Assembly: GCA_900752845.1 (NCBI GenBank)
Contig: CAADWU010000056.1
Span: forward strand, 1 to 31,240
DNA from: Candidatus Gastranaerophilales bacterium
GTDB taxonomy: Bacteria > Cyanobacteriota > Vampirovibrionia > Gastranaerophilales > Gastranaerophilaceae
DNA length: 31,240 nt
Direction: 5' to 3'
Shown here: one piece after another, positions 1 to 6,911 of the stretch
Position numbering within the stretch: position 1 is the stretch's first letter
Layout: each line of letters starts with the position of its first letter
The notes under the pieces: generated by a model
Told to the model about the DNA's origin: nothing
The model's input: the letters and a program-made list of their open reading frames with translations, nothing else
Databases searched by the model: none
Translations under genes and position numbers: made by a program

Positions 1-518
1 GTAATTTTAATTAGCACTAATCCCGCCATTACACCGAGCGATGAGTAAACATCGGTTCTTAAATGTTCGCCGTCTGCAAAAAGAGAAATTGAATTTGACT
101 TTTTTGCAACATAAAAAAGATAAGAGCTTACTAATATATTTGCAACAACTGCAAAAAGCATTACTCCTATGCCAAGAGTTGTGTCAACTTCAAAACTGTT
201 TATAAAAAATAATTTTTTAATTGCTTCATAAATAATATAAAACGCAGCCGCAATTATTAATCCGCCCTCGATAAATCCTGACATATCCTCATATTTTCCA
301 TGACCGAACGGGTGTTCCGCATCCGCAGGCTCTGATGAACGCATTACAGCAAAAAATGTCAGAATTGAAGCAAGAAAATCACTAAACGAATGAATAGCTT
401 CCGAAATAATACTGATACTGCCAGATATTACACCTGCAATAAATTTTAGAATAATAATCAGCGCATTTGAAGTTATTGATAAACCTGCTGCTAATTTTTT
501 TTCTGTGTTAATATCCAT
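1..518 (-). CDS. Cation diffusion facilitator (CDF) metal exporter, 3' truncated by window edge
   Basis: This is the N-terminal 172 codons of a CDF-family proton-coupled divalent-metal exporter of the inner membrane; the remaining transmembrane and cytoplasmic part lies beyond base 1. My reverse-strand translation starts MDINTEKKLAAG and shows four or five hydrophobic segments. The family motifs are HSFSD at residues 43-47, HPFGHGKYE near 69-77 and H152-xxx-D156. The tetrahedral transport site therefore reads H-xxx-D / H-xxx-D. In this family that arrangement is usually zinc-selective, whereas FieF has D-xxx-D / H-xxx-D; zinc as substrate is my inference. The ATG (516-518) follows the stop codon of the upstream alkylation-repair gene with no gap, so the two are probably cotranscribed and translationally coupled. 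Confidence 0.9.
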   Translation of the reverse strand, partial: MDINTEKKLAAGLSITSNALIIILKFIAGVISGSISIISEAIHSFSDFLASILTFFAVMRSSEPADAEHPFGHGKYEDMSGFIEGGLIIAAAFYIIYEAIKKLFFINSFEVDTTLGIGVMLFAVVANILVSSYLFYVAKKSNSISLFADGEHLRTDVYSSLGVMAGLVLIKI

Positions 519-1196
519 CTATTTCCTTTTAAGTGATTTTAAAATTTCTTTTGTATTTTTACCTACTCTCAAAGACTCGCAAATCTTTTGAATACCCTTG
601 TTAAAGGTCCATTTATCGAGTTTGGATTTTTTCAGATATTCAAAAGTTTTTTCAGGCTGTTTTACATAACAAATTGAAAGAGCCCATGCAGCACCCATTC
701 TTGCATAATATCCTTCGTGCGAGAAATTGTCAAGAATATTTAAAACTTTATCAATATACTCATCGTCCGTAAAGTATCCCAATATCATAACGAGGCCGAA
801 ACGTTTATCGTATTCTTTTTCAGAGTTCAAATATTTTTGGATAAACTCCCATACACGTTCTTTGTTTTTGTTGGTGAATTTGAGTCCTCCGCAAAAAATA
901 TCACAAACAGCCCAGTTGTTGATTTTCGGAATAAAATTTTCAACATGTTCAAGAATTTTTTCGGGTTTATCTTTAATCAGCCCTATAATCATACCTTGAA
1001 CCATAACTTCTTCCATATATTCTGTGTTAGAGCAGGCAAGATAATCAGTTCCTGTTTCTGCGTATATTTCTTTTGCAATTTTGCGAAGAGCAGGAATTCT
1101 TACACCGAGAACATTGTCGATATTAGGAATTAGAGATGCTGAGAATTTTTTATAATCTTTTTCAGCTTCATTAAGAATTTTGGTTTTTATGTCCAT
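519..1196 (-). CDS. AlkD-like DNA alkylation repair protein (HEAT-like repeat glycosylase family)
   Basis: A 225-aa all-helical protein of the DNA alkylation repair family (AlkC/AlkD type), which removes positively charged alkylated purines such as 3- and 7-methylpurines. The start NEAEKDYKKFSASLIPN and the 'GVRIPALRKIAKEI' segment (residues 31-44) are typical of the short AlkD branch. The putative active-site groups are W95 and D99 in NNWAVCD, then R132 in YDKRFGLVM. These match the W, D and R that line the lesion pocket of AlkD. Its length is normal for the family. There is no clear Shine-Dalgarno before the ATG. It directly abuts the CDF exporter gene downstream. Glycosylase activity is inferred; some members only bind DNA. 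Confidence 0.88.
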   Translation of the reverse strand: MDIKTKILNEAEKDYKKFSASLIPNIDNVLGVRIPALRKIAKEIYAETGTDYLACSNTEYMEEVMVQGMIIGLIKDKPEKILEHVENFIPKINNWAVCDIFCGGLKFTNKNKERVWEFIQKYLNSEKEYDKRFGLVMILGYFTDDEYIDKVLNILDNFSHEGYYARMGAAWALSICYVKQPEKTFEYLKKSKLDKWTFNKGIQKICESLRVGKNTKEILKSLKRK

Positions 1197-1248
1197 AAAA
1201 GGATTTTAGCATAAAATGCTTTATGTATATAGTTTTATGTTTTCTTAT

Positions 1249-1344
1249 CTACGAATTCCCAACGAAATCCGTAAGTTTCGGAATTTGTTCGTCAATTGTC
1301 ATTCTGATGATGTAAGGTGACATTTTAAGTTTTTTCTTTGCCAT
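1249..1344 (-). CDS. Possible 31-aa small protein
   Basis: A short open frame starting MAKKKLKMSPYIIRM and ending in ...DFVGNS. It has a good Shine-Dalgarno (AAAGGA, 7 nt before the ATG). It is divergent from the XRE regulator at 1464, with an AT-rich spacer between them. I do not recognise it. It could be a genuine small basic protein, or the N-terminal remnant of a longer gene. No transmembrane segment is visible. Confidence 0.35.
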   Translation of the reverse strand: MAKKKLKMSPYIIRMTIDEQIPKLTDFVGNS

Positions 1345-1363
1345 AAAAATTTCCTTTATAGTA

Positions 1364-1408
1364 TACACGTAATACATTTAATAGTTATATTTGTACGTTT
1401 CACGTGTA
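1364..1408. promoter_or_regulatory. Spaced inverted repeat TACACGT / ACGTGTA in divergent spacer
   Basis: TACACGT (1364-1370) and its reverse complement ACGTGTA (1402-1408) flank 31 nt of AT-rich DNA between the possible 31-aa gene and the XRE regulator. Spaced half-sites in a divergent spacer next to an XRE gene suggest an operator pair. Seven-base arms this far apart can also occur by chance. Confidence 0.25.
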
Positions 1409-1463
1409 TTTACTACGCTAAACAGAGTGGTTATTGGTAAAAAAATAACATATCATATTTAAT

Positions 1464-1739
1464 ATGGATGGAAATGATATAAAAAAGATTTTTGGCTCTT
1501 CTCTTCAAGAAATAAGAAAAACCAATGATATAACTCAAGAAAAATTAGCTGAGCTTATTGGAAAAGATAAGAATACAATTAACCGCATAGAAACCGGTAT
1601 TAATTTTGTTACTAGCGATACATATGCTGATTTGTGTAATGTGTTAAATATCCACCCGAGTATTCTAATGACACAAAGACCTGAATTTCTATTAAGGGAA
1701 CATATAAATTACAGAAATCAAATTAACCATTCCCACTGA
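1464..1739 (+). CDS. XRE-family helix-turn-helix transcriptional regulator
   Basis: A 91-aa cytoplasmic DNA-binding protein. The HTH_3/XRE domain covers about residues 10-68: LQEIRKTNDITQEKLAELIG, then KNTINRIETGINF, then DTYADLCNVLNIHPSIL. A short C-terminal tail (MTQRPEFLLREH...) follows. The spacing of the five helices is canonical. No Shine-Dalgarno precedes the ATG, so expression may be weak or from a leaderless mRNA. A second, unrelated XRE-like gene follows 124 bases downstream on the same strand. The target is unknown; small XRE proteins often regulate themselves or a mobile-element or toxin-antitoxin neighbour, but no toxin gene is seen here. Confidence 0.85.
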   Translation: MDGNDIKKIFGSSLQEIRKTNDITQEKLAELIGKDKNTINRIETGINFVTSDTYADLCNVLNIHPSILMTQRPEFLLREHINYRNQINHSH

Positions 1740-1814
1740 GAAATTAAGAGATGCGTATAATATCCTCTGTGCCATGAATAAATAATTTTACATATTTTCC
1801 TCCTTTTAAAATAT

Positions 1815-1832
1815 TAGGACATGTATGTCCTA
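1815..1832. promoter_or_regulatory. Perfect inverted repeat, probable operator of the downstream XRE-like gene
   Basis: Eight-base arms TAGGACAT and ATGTCCTA are separated by GT, 31 nt before the ATG of the regulator at 1864. A short perfect dyad with a small spacer is the usual shape of a dimeric XRE binding site, so autoregulation is inferred. No other copy was noticed in the window. Confidence 0.5.
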
Positions 1833-1863
1833 TATGGTTAATAATATCAATTATTATAAATAA

Positions 1864-2139
1864 ATGCAATATACTAATGAAAAAATTCAAAATTTAAACA
1901 AGGCTTTATCAGAAGTTGTAAAAAGTATGCGAGTAAACAAGACAGGTTTATCAGTGAATAAATTTGGTGAAAGCTACGGAATTGAAAAAAATAATATTCT
2001 TCGTATAGAAAAAGCCCAAGGGTATTGCAAGTTAATAACAATATGGCAAGTAGCAAATGCTTTCGGATTAAAGTTTTCAGAATTTATTAAATATGTAGAA
2101 GAAAAATTGGGTGACGATTTTACGTTAATTGATGAGTAA
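1864..2139 (+). CDS. XRE-like DNA-binding protein
   Basis: A 91-aa protein with a lambda-repressor-like HTH around residues 14-75: ALSEVVKSMRVNKTGLSVNK, FGESYGIEKNNILRIEKAQG, then TIWQVANAFGLKFSEFI. The helix 2-3 region is divergent, but 'N-NILRIEKA' and 'ANAFGLKFSEF' fit the XRE recognition helix and helix 5. The C-terminus is a short acidic tail (EEKLGDDFTLIDE). No Shine-Dalgarno is visible. It sits just downstream of an 8+8 inverted repeat (1815-1832), which it may bind. It ends 5 bases from the convergent ispF stop, with no terminator between. Confidence 0.78.
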   Translation: MQYTNEKIQNLNKALSEVVKSMRVNKTGLSVNKFGESYGIEKNNILRIEKAQGYCKLITIWQVANAFGLKFSEFIKYVEEKLGDDFTLIDE

Positions 2140-2144
2140 CTGCA

Positions 2145-2621
2145 TTACGCCTTTTTCAAAAGCACAACTGCGTGCGCTTCGATTGCAAGTTCCTGCCCTA
2201 CAGCATCCATTTTTTCGTTGGTTTTTGCTTTTATGGAAATTTGATCTAAATTAATTTCCAAAATTTTTGCAAGTGCCTCACGCATTTTGGGAATGTAAGG
2301 CATCATTTTTGGTCGCTGGGCAATAATATTGCTGTCAATATTCCGGATTTCATAGTTTTTTTCTTTAATCAATTCGTAAACTTTTTTCAAAAGTACTGTA
2401 CTGTCTGCATCTTTGTAAAAAGGGTCGGTATCCGGGAAAAGCGTTCCGATATCAGCCATTGCAAGTGCACCGAGCATACCGTCAATTATTGCATGAACCA
2501 GAACATCCGCATCAGAATGACCAAGAAGCCCTTTTTCGTGAGTAATTTTCACTCCGCCTATAATCAAATCTCTGCCCTGCGTAAGCTTGTGAATATCGTA
2601 ACCTAAACCTATTCTGTACAT
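2145..2621 (-). CDS. ispF: 2-C-methyl-D-erythritol 2,4-cyclodiphosphate synthase
   Basis: IspF converts CDP-ME 2-phosphate to MEcPP and CMP in the non-mevalonate (MEP) isoprenoid pathway; it is a cytoplasmic homotrimer. The 158-aa length is standard. The N-terminus RIGLGYDIHKL carries metal ligands D9 and H11, and GHSDADVLVHAI (34-45) carries the third ligand H43. 'MADIGTLFPDTDP' and the C-terminal 'KTNEKMDAVGQELAIEAHAV' (nucleotide and phosphate contacts) are conserved. GAGGG lies 7 nt before the ATG. It stands alone on this strand and is convergent with the XRE-like gene. Confidence 0.97.
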   Translation of the reverse strand: MYRIGLGYDIHKLTQGRDLIIGGVKITHEKGLLGHSDADVLVHAIIDGMLGALAMADIGTLFPDTDPFYKDADSTVLLKKVYELIKEKNYEIRNIDSNIIAQRPKMMPYIPKMREALAKILEINLDQISIKAKTNEKMDAVGQELAIEAHAVVLLKKA

Positions 2622-2729
2622 CTTAAACCCTCTATTTATTACCTGATTATATTATCTCACAAAAGTAGTGTTTATAAATGATGTTAAACAATTAAAATTA
2701 TGGTAATTTTTACTTGAAAGGAGTTTAGT

Positions 2730-2975
2730 ATGTTATTTGCTAAAGCATTGGAATTTATTTACGGGAACATCCTGTTAAATATTTTAATTCTGATAGGATT
2801 TATATGGTTTTGCATCTGGGCATATAAAAAATCCGTAAAATCAAGAAAATATTATAGATGCCCTCAATGCGGCGAATCTTTCCGTTCTGAACACATGGAG
2901 TCAAAATGCTGTAAGGTTTGCGGGGCAGAGTTGGAAGAAACTGAAGAAAAAGATGTTAATGACAAAGCAATATAG
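2730..2975 (+). CDS. Small membrane-anchored zinc-ribbon protein
   Basis: An 81-aa protein with one N-terminal transmembrane helix (about residues 10-32, NILLNILILIGFIWFCIWAY). A basic stretch follows, then a cytoplasmic rubredoxin-like zinc ribbon with two CxxC knuckles (YRCPQCGES and CCKVCGAEL) and an acidic tail. GAAAGGAG precedes the ATG at good spacing. It ends 9 bases before a YbjQ-domain protein that also carries a C-terminal zinc ribbon, so the two are very likely cotranscribed and may act together. I do not recognise a specific family. Confidence 0.8.
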   Translation: MLFAKALEFIYGNILLNILILIGFIWFCIWAYKKSVKSRKYYRCPQCGESFRSEHMESKCCKVCGAELEETEEKDVNDKAI

Positions 2976-2984
2976 GAGAAAAAT

Positions 2985-3674
2985 ATGATTAATCGTGAGG
3001 ATTTATTATCAGGAACACGTCCTGAGGTCGGCAGCAGGATACTTGTAACGGAAAAAGAAAGTTTTCAGGGTTACGAAGTTATGGACTACAAAGGTATGGT
3101 ATGGGGTATTTCCATGCGTTCAAAAGACGTAGTTCAGGATATGTTTATGGGCTTTAAGCAGTTCGTTGGCGGTGAATTGTCTTCTTATACTGAGCTTTCA
3201 GACGAATCAAGACAAAAAGCATTGGACAGATTGTTGACTTCTGCAAGAAGAATTGGAGCTAATGCTGTTATAAATTTCAGATTTGAAATATCTTCATCAC
3301 CCTACGCAGGCAATGCAGAAGTAGTTGCATATGGTAATGCCGTTGTTATCAGACCTATTAAAAATTATGTTCCGACAGGCGGTTTAGGAAATATTTTAGC
3401 CGAATTTGTCGATGCATATATGGAAAGCAAAGGTTGCAGCTGCAATGAAAAAAAGCCTGAAACTCCTGTTGAAACATCAGCTGAGGGAAAGCTGATTGAA
3501 AATGCAGGTTATAAATTCGCTGTATGTCCAAACTGTTCGACAAAATACAAGCTTGACACTGATGAAAACGGTAAAGCTAAAATTAATGGACTTACAGATG
3601 TTGATGGTATTGAGCCGGGAACTCAAATTTACTGCCTGAAATGTGGTAAGAAATTCACACTTCCCGAATCTTAA
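2985..3674 (+). CDS. YbjQ/UPF0145-domain protein with C-terminal zinc ribbon
   Basis: A 229-aa protein. Residues about 15-130 match the YbjQ (UPF0145/DUF74) fold, described as a putative heavy-metal-binding pentamer: SRILVTEKESFQGYEVMDY, GMVWGISMRSKDVVQDM, then the hallmark ARRIGANAVINFRFE and VVAYGNAVVI. After a linker there is a second module (about 170-229) with CPNC and CLKCGKKF knuckles, i.e. a zinc ribbon. The YbjQ domain is normally a stand-alone protein of about 105 aa, so the zinc-ribbon fusion is notable. A strong Shine-Dalgarno (AGGAG) precedes it. Function is unknown; a metal- or membrane-related role is only a guess. Confidence 0.82.
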   Translation: MINREDLLSGTRPEVGSRILVTEKESFQGYEVMDYKGMVWGISMRSKDVVQDMFMGFKQFVGGELSSYTELSDESRQKALDRLLTSARRIGANAVINFRFEISSSPYAGNAEVVAYGNAVVIRPIKNYVPTGGLGNILAEFVDAYMESKGCSCNEKKPETPVETSAEGKLIENAGYKFAVCPNCSTKYKLDTDENGKAKINGLTDVDGIEPGTQIYCLKCGKKFTLPES

Positions 3675-3681
3675 ATGAAAT

Positions 3682-3712
3682 AAAAAAGCTTCCGATTAAA
3701 GGAAGCTTTTTT
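3682..3712. terminator. Bidirectional intrinsic terminator
   Basis: Stem AAAAAAGCTTCC / GGAAGCTTTTTT with a 7-nt loop. A and T runs on both sides let it end both the YbjQ operon (plus) and the HAD operon (minus), which converge here. Confidence 0.92.
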
Positions 3713-3716
3713 ATTA

Positions 3717-4514
3717 TTAAGTTTCTACAAATTTCTCAACAGCTTTGACAAAACCGTCGTTTTCAACCGTATCAGTTATATAGTTTGCATAAGCTTTTAA
3801 TTCATCTGTGGCATTGCCCATTGCAACCGCAACTCCGCCTGCTTTTAAAAGCTCAATATCATTATTCTGGTCGCCGATTGTCAAAATTTCTTCTTTTTTT
3901 AAACCCCAATGTTTAGCCAGAAATTCAACGCCTAAAGATTTTTTTGCATCGGAGCTGCCGATTTCGCAAAAATAAGGAGTTGATTTTACTATATAAAGTT
4001 CGGGAAATGCTTTTTGCAGCTCGTCTACCCAGCCTGTAACCCTATCCGCATCGTTGTAATCTATTGCAAGAATTTTGTTAACATTTTCTATATTCAAAGT
4101 CTCAAACGGGCAGACTGTGTATGATACAAATTTTCCGTCAGTATATTTTTTTACAAAATCATTGTCCTTTTCAACATAAAGTTTATCGTCAATGTAGAGG
4201 TTTATGTGAACATTGTTATCTTTTGCCCATTTTATAATTTTTTTTGCTGTTTCTGAATCCAAATTTTTTTGATAAAGAGTGGTACCGCTGCTGTCTTTGA
4301 TTAAACCGCCCTGATATGAAACAACAGGGGTTGTAAGCCCGAGTTCCTTTACTATATGTGTTGTGGCGCAATGCATTCTTCCTGTTACAAGAACCACTTT
4401 AACCCCGCTTGCACAAAGCTTTTTGATGCAGTTTTTCACGTTATTTGAAAATCCCGTATCCCATTTAACTATTGTACCGTCAATATCGGTTGCTACCATT
4501 TTAATTTGTGCCAT
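3717..4514 (-). CDS. Cof-type HAD-superfamily phosphatase
   Basis: A 265-aa haloacid dehalogenase-like hydrolase of the Cof/type IIB group. These enzymes dephosphorylate small phosphometabolites such as sugar phosphates and pyridoxal or flavin phosphates. Motif I is ATDIDGT with nucleophile D10 and acid D12. Motif II is VLVTGRMH. Motif III/IV contains KKSLGVEFLAKHWGLK, then ILTIGDQNNDIELLKAGG. The alpha/beta cap lies between motifs II and III. It is the last gene of a four-gene operon, and its ATG overlaps the stop of the Nudix gene by one base (TAATG). The substrate cannot be told from sequence. Confidence 0.9.
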   Translation of the reverse strand: MAQIKMVATDIDGTIVKWDTGFSNNVKNCIKKLCASGVKVVLVTGRMHCATTHIVKELGLTTPVVSYQGGLIKDSSGTTLYQKNLDSETAKKIIKWAKDNNVHINLYIDDKLYVEKDNDFVKKYTDGKFVSYTVCPFETLNIENVNKILAIDYNDADRVTGWVDELQKAFPELYIVKSTPYFCEIGSSDAKKSLGVEFLAKHWGLKKEEILTIGDQNNDIELLKAGGVAVAMGNATDELKAYANYITDTVENDGFVKAVEKFVET

Positions 4515-5050
4515 TATTTAACCCTTTTCATATCTGCTCGCATAATACCGCAAATTGTTTTTGCATCATTAATTTCACCGTTATTAATCATTTCCAAAAC
4601 ATCTTCATATTTGTATTCAAAAGCCTGAATAATTTCGCCCTCATCAGGGTGGCATTGGGTGAATTCAAGGTCTTGAGCAAGATAGAGGTACAAGCGTTCG
4701 TCCGAAAACCCCGGTGATGTGTTAATATATCCTAAATCAATCCATTTGTTTGCACAGTATCCTGTTTCTTCTTCAAGTTCTCTTTTTGCGGCTTCAAAAG
4801 GATCTTCGCCTTTTTCGAGTTTACCCGCAGGAAGTTCAAGAACTGTTTTTGCGATAGGATATCTGTACTGCTTAACAAGCAAAATTGTATTTTTATCCTT
4901 GAATGCAATAATAACTACACCGCCCGAATGTCTTACGACTTCTCTGAAAGACTTGTGTCCGTCAGCAAGCTCTACATCATCTTTATAAACTTTGACAATT
5001 CTCCCGTCGTAAACCATTTGAGAATTTAGCGTTTTTTCTGTGAATTCCAT
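4514..5050 (-). CDS. Nudix hydrolase, ADP-ribose pyrophosphatase type
   Basis: A 178-aa enzyme that probably hydrolyses ADP-ribose to AMP and ribose 5-phosphate in a Mg-dependent reaction. The Nudix box is perfect at residues 76-98 (GKLEKGE then the REL-EEETGY core). The flanking LLVKQYRYPI and LELPAGKLE, and the downstream YINTSPGFSDERLYLYLA, are typical of the NudF/ADPRase subfamily; the proline-rich element after the box supports ADP-ribose over NTP substrates. It lies 6 bases after the HEAT gene and overlaps the HAD gene. No Shine-Dalgarno is visible, so translation is probably coupled. A HAD phosphatase next door could act on the phosphorylated product (inference). Confidence 0.92.
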   Translation of the reverse strand: MEFTEKTLNSQMVYDGRIVKVYKDDVELADGHKSFREVVRHSGGVVIIAFKDKNTILLVKQYRYPIAKTVLELPAGKLEKGEDPFEAAKRELEEETGYCANKWIDLGYINTSPGFSDERLYLYLAQDLEFTQCHPDEGEIIQAFEYKYEDVLEMINNGEINDAKTICGIMRADMKRVK

Positions 5051-5056
5051 AGTATT

Positions 5057-6226
5057 TTATAAAGCCCTTATAATTGATTTTATGTTGATATCGGTAACCT
5101 TCAAAAGTGCAACTGTTTTTGCCGTTTCATCAAGGTTACCCAGAGATTTCAAAACTTCTGCAGTTTTCAAAATTACTGTTTGGTTGTTTGATTTTAAAAG
5201 TTCACGTATTGAGATTAAGTCAGTTGCGAAATCCAGTGCTGTGTATACAAACGGACTGTTTTCGTTTAATTCCTCGTTTATATGTGTTTCAAGCTCTTTT
5301 CTGTTAACGTTTTTCAGTAACTTTTTAATATCCTGAATTTCGTTTTTTGTATCTTTATTTTCGTCAAAAAGGTACTCGTCGTTTTCTGTAAGTGTATCAA
5401 ATTTTTCTTTTGCATTCAATAAAACAATTGCTGCTTTACTGTCATCGTGGTTGTTAATTAATTTTTCCAGTACTTCAAACAGTTCAAAATCAAATACTAA
5501 TGACAAATCAAGAATTTCACCGAGCCCGTTGATTATATAGTTTAATGTCAGCAAACCGTCTTCATACCTGTTTTCCAATAAATCGAAAAGACTTTCAAGG
5601 TATGGAATTTCTCCTGCGATATTTTCTGCCATTGCTGATGTTTTCATTGTTTCAATAATTGAAGGCAATGCATCTTTGCTGCCGTAAGCTATAAGAAACT
5701 TTACTGCAGACAATTTTTCAAAATCATCACCGTTGTTCAAGCCTGTTATTGCTACATTGTATGATTCTTTGTCATTCATCACAGCAAGAGTTGAGGCACA
5801 ATTTGCAGTCAAATAATCATTTTCAGAGTGGCTGTTTGTTCTCAATGCATCAAGTGCAAGAGGATCCTGAACGTATGCAAAATATCTTGCGGCATAAGTT
5901 TTTTCTTCAACAGTACCGCTTTCAAGTTTATTAAGTATATCGTCTGTCAAATCTTCATCGGCAAATTTTACCAGAGCATTTACGATAACATCTTCATAAG
6001 ACGGTGAATAATATTTTAAAAATCCCAAAAGGTTTTTATAATTATTTTCATTTATAACTTTTTCCAATCTTTCAGATACGTTTTGTTTAACGAAATCAAA
6101 AAGGTAACCGTCGCTTTCAACAAGTTCTTTAAAAAGTTCTGTATCGCAATTATTGACTAATTCACCGGCTATGGCTTCATAGTCATTTTTATTTTTGCCC
6201 GTAAGTTTTTTTAATTTCTCTGACAT
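5057..6226 (-). CDS. HEAT-repeat protein of unknown function
   Basis: A 389-aa, acidic, all-helical cytoplasmic protein with no signal peptide or membrane segment. Several degenerate HEAT-like helical pairs are visible, e.g. EEKTYAARYFAYVQDPLALD (about 105-124), DYLTANCASTLAVMNDKESY and KLSAVKFLIAYGSKDALPSI (about 170-190). HEAT scaffolds mediate protein-protein contacts; no catalytic motif is seen. It begins 2 bases after the SLOG/DprA-like gene, ends 6 bases before the Nudix gene, and is therefore firmly within that operon. I do not recognise a named family. Confidence 0.8.
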   Translation of the reverse strand: MSEKLKKLTGKNKNDYEAIAGELVNNCDTELFKELVESDGYLFDFVKQNVSERLEKVINENNYKNLLGFLKYYSPSYEDVIVNALVKFADEDLTDDILNKLESGTVEEKTYAARYFAYVQDPLALDALRTNSHSENDYLTANCASTLAVMNDKESYNVAITGLNNGDDFEKLSAVKFLIAYGSKDALPSIIETMKTSAMAENIAGEIPYLESLFDLLENRYEDGLLTLNYIINGLGEILDLSLVFDFELFEVLEKLINNHDDSKAAIVLLNAKEKFDTLTENDEYLFDENKDTKNEIQDIKKLLKNVNRKELETHINEELNENSPFVYTALDFATDLISIRELLKSNNQTVILKTAEVLKSLGNLDETAKTVALLKVTDINIKSIIRAL

Positions 6227-6228
6227 GA

Positions 6229-6828
6229 TTAATCCAGATAGAAGACGGTTATGACTTTATGACCTTCTTCTGCATATTGAACGGCATTATGTAATGTTTT
6301 ACTTGTATGAGATAAGAAACAAATTAACTGATTGCAGTCATCAATGATTTCTCTGTTACAAACACGTGATGCATCAGCGAGTGTCATCATAGCTCTGTCA
6401 GGATGTTCAACAATATTTGGAACACCGATAAGCTGGTTTTGAACGTCACTCGGCTGCTGACCGATAGTTTGAGGTAAAATAACTTTTAATTTGTCAGGGT
6501 TAGCTTTCATTGCGCCTCTTATAGCAGCAGCATTGGTTCCTGAAGAACCGCCTGATGTAATAATGGTATTACCTTGCATAACAAGTGCGGTAGTTAAAGT
6601 TTCAATCATTTGCTGATGAGTAATAGGAAGGTTACGGCTTCCGATAATTGCAATTCTTTTTGCTGATTGTTGTATAGTTGCAAGTTCCATTGCAAGTTCG
6701 TCAACTGTACTTGGTGAATCTGACGACACAGTGTCCATATCATCGATAGGTACTACAATTGAACCTTGTTTTTCTTTTGCATCATCTTCAGAGTTCATCA
6801 CTATATTTGTCATATCAGTTTCCACCAT
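6229..6828 (-). CDS. SLOG-superfamily DprA-like Rossmann protein
   Basis: A 199-aa protein with an acidic, low-complexity N-terminus (about 1-50) and a SLOG/DprA-type Rossmann fold from about residue 57. RIAIIGSRNL (first strand and loop) is followed by NTIITSGGSSGTNAAAIRGA, the G-S/G-G-x-x-G-x-n nucleotide or phosphate-binding loop of DprA and LOG proteins. DRAMMTLADASRVCN and LICFLSHTSKTLHNAVQYAE complete the fold. It lacks DprA's SAM and winged-helix domains, so it is not a full competence DprA. Similar short DprA-like proteins are annotated in cyanobacteria. TAGGA precedes the ATG. It heads the operon with HEAT, Nudix and HAD genes. Possible roles are ssDNA/RecA loading or nucleotide sensing; the sequence does not decide. 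Confidence 0.78.
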   Translation of the reverse strand: MVETDMTNIVMNSEDDAKEKQGSIVVPIDDMDTVSSDSPSTVDELAMELATIQQSAKRIAIIGSRNLPITHQQMIETLTTALVMQGNTIITSGGSSGTNAAAIRGAMKANPDKLKVILPQTIGQQPSDVQNQLIGVPNIVEHPDRAMMTLADASRVCNREIIDDCNQLICFLSHTSKTLHNAVQYAEEGHKVITVFYLD

Positions 6829-6844
6829 TTTTCCTACTTTCTAA

Positions 6845-6873
6845 TTGCAATCTGTACATTTTTAGTTTATGCT
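6845..6873 (+). promoter_or_regulatory. Possible sigma-70 promoter for the helicase gene
   Basis: TTGCAA and TATGCT are separated by 17 nt, 38 nt upstream of the chosen helicase ATG, in the divergent spacer with the SLOG gene. The match is moderate only. Confidence 0.35.
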
Positions 6874-6911
6874 GATTATATCACAAAAAATTGATTTTGG
6901 GAATAGGGGAT

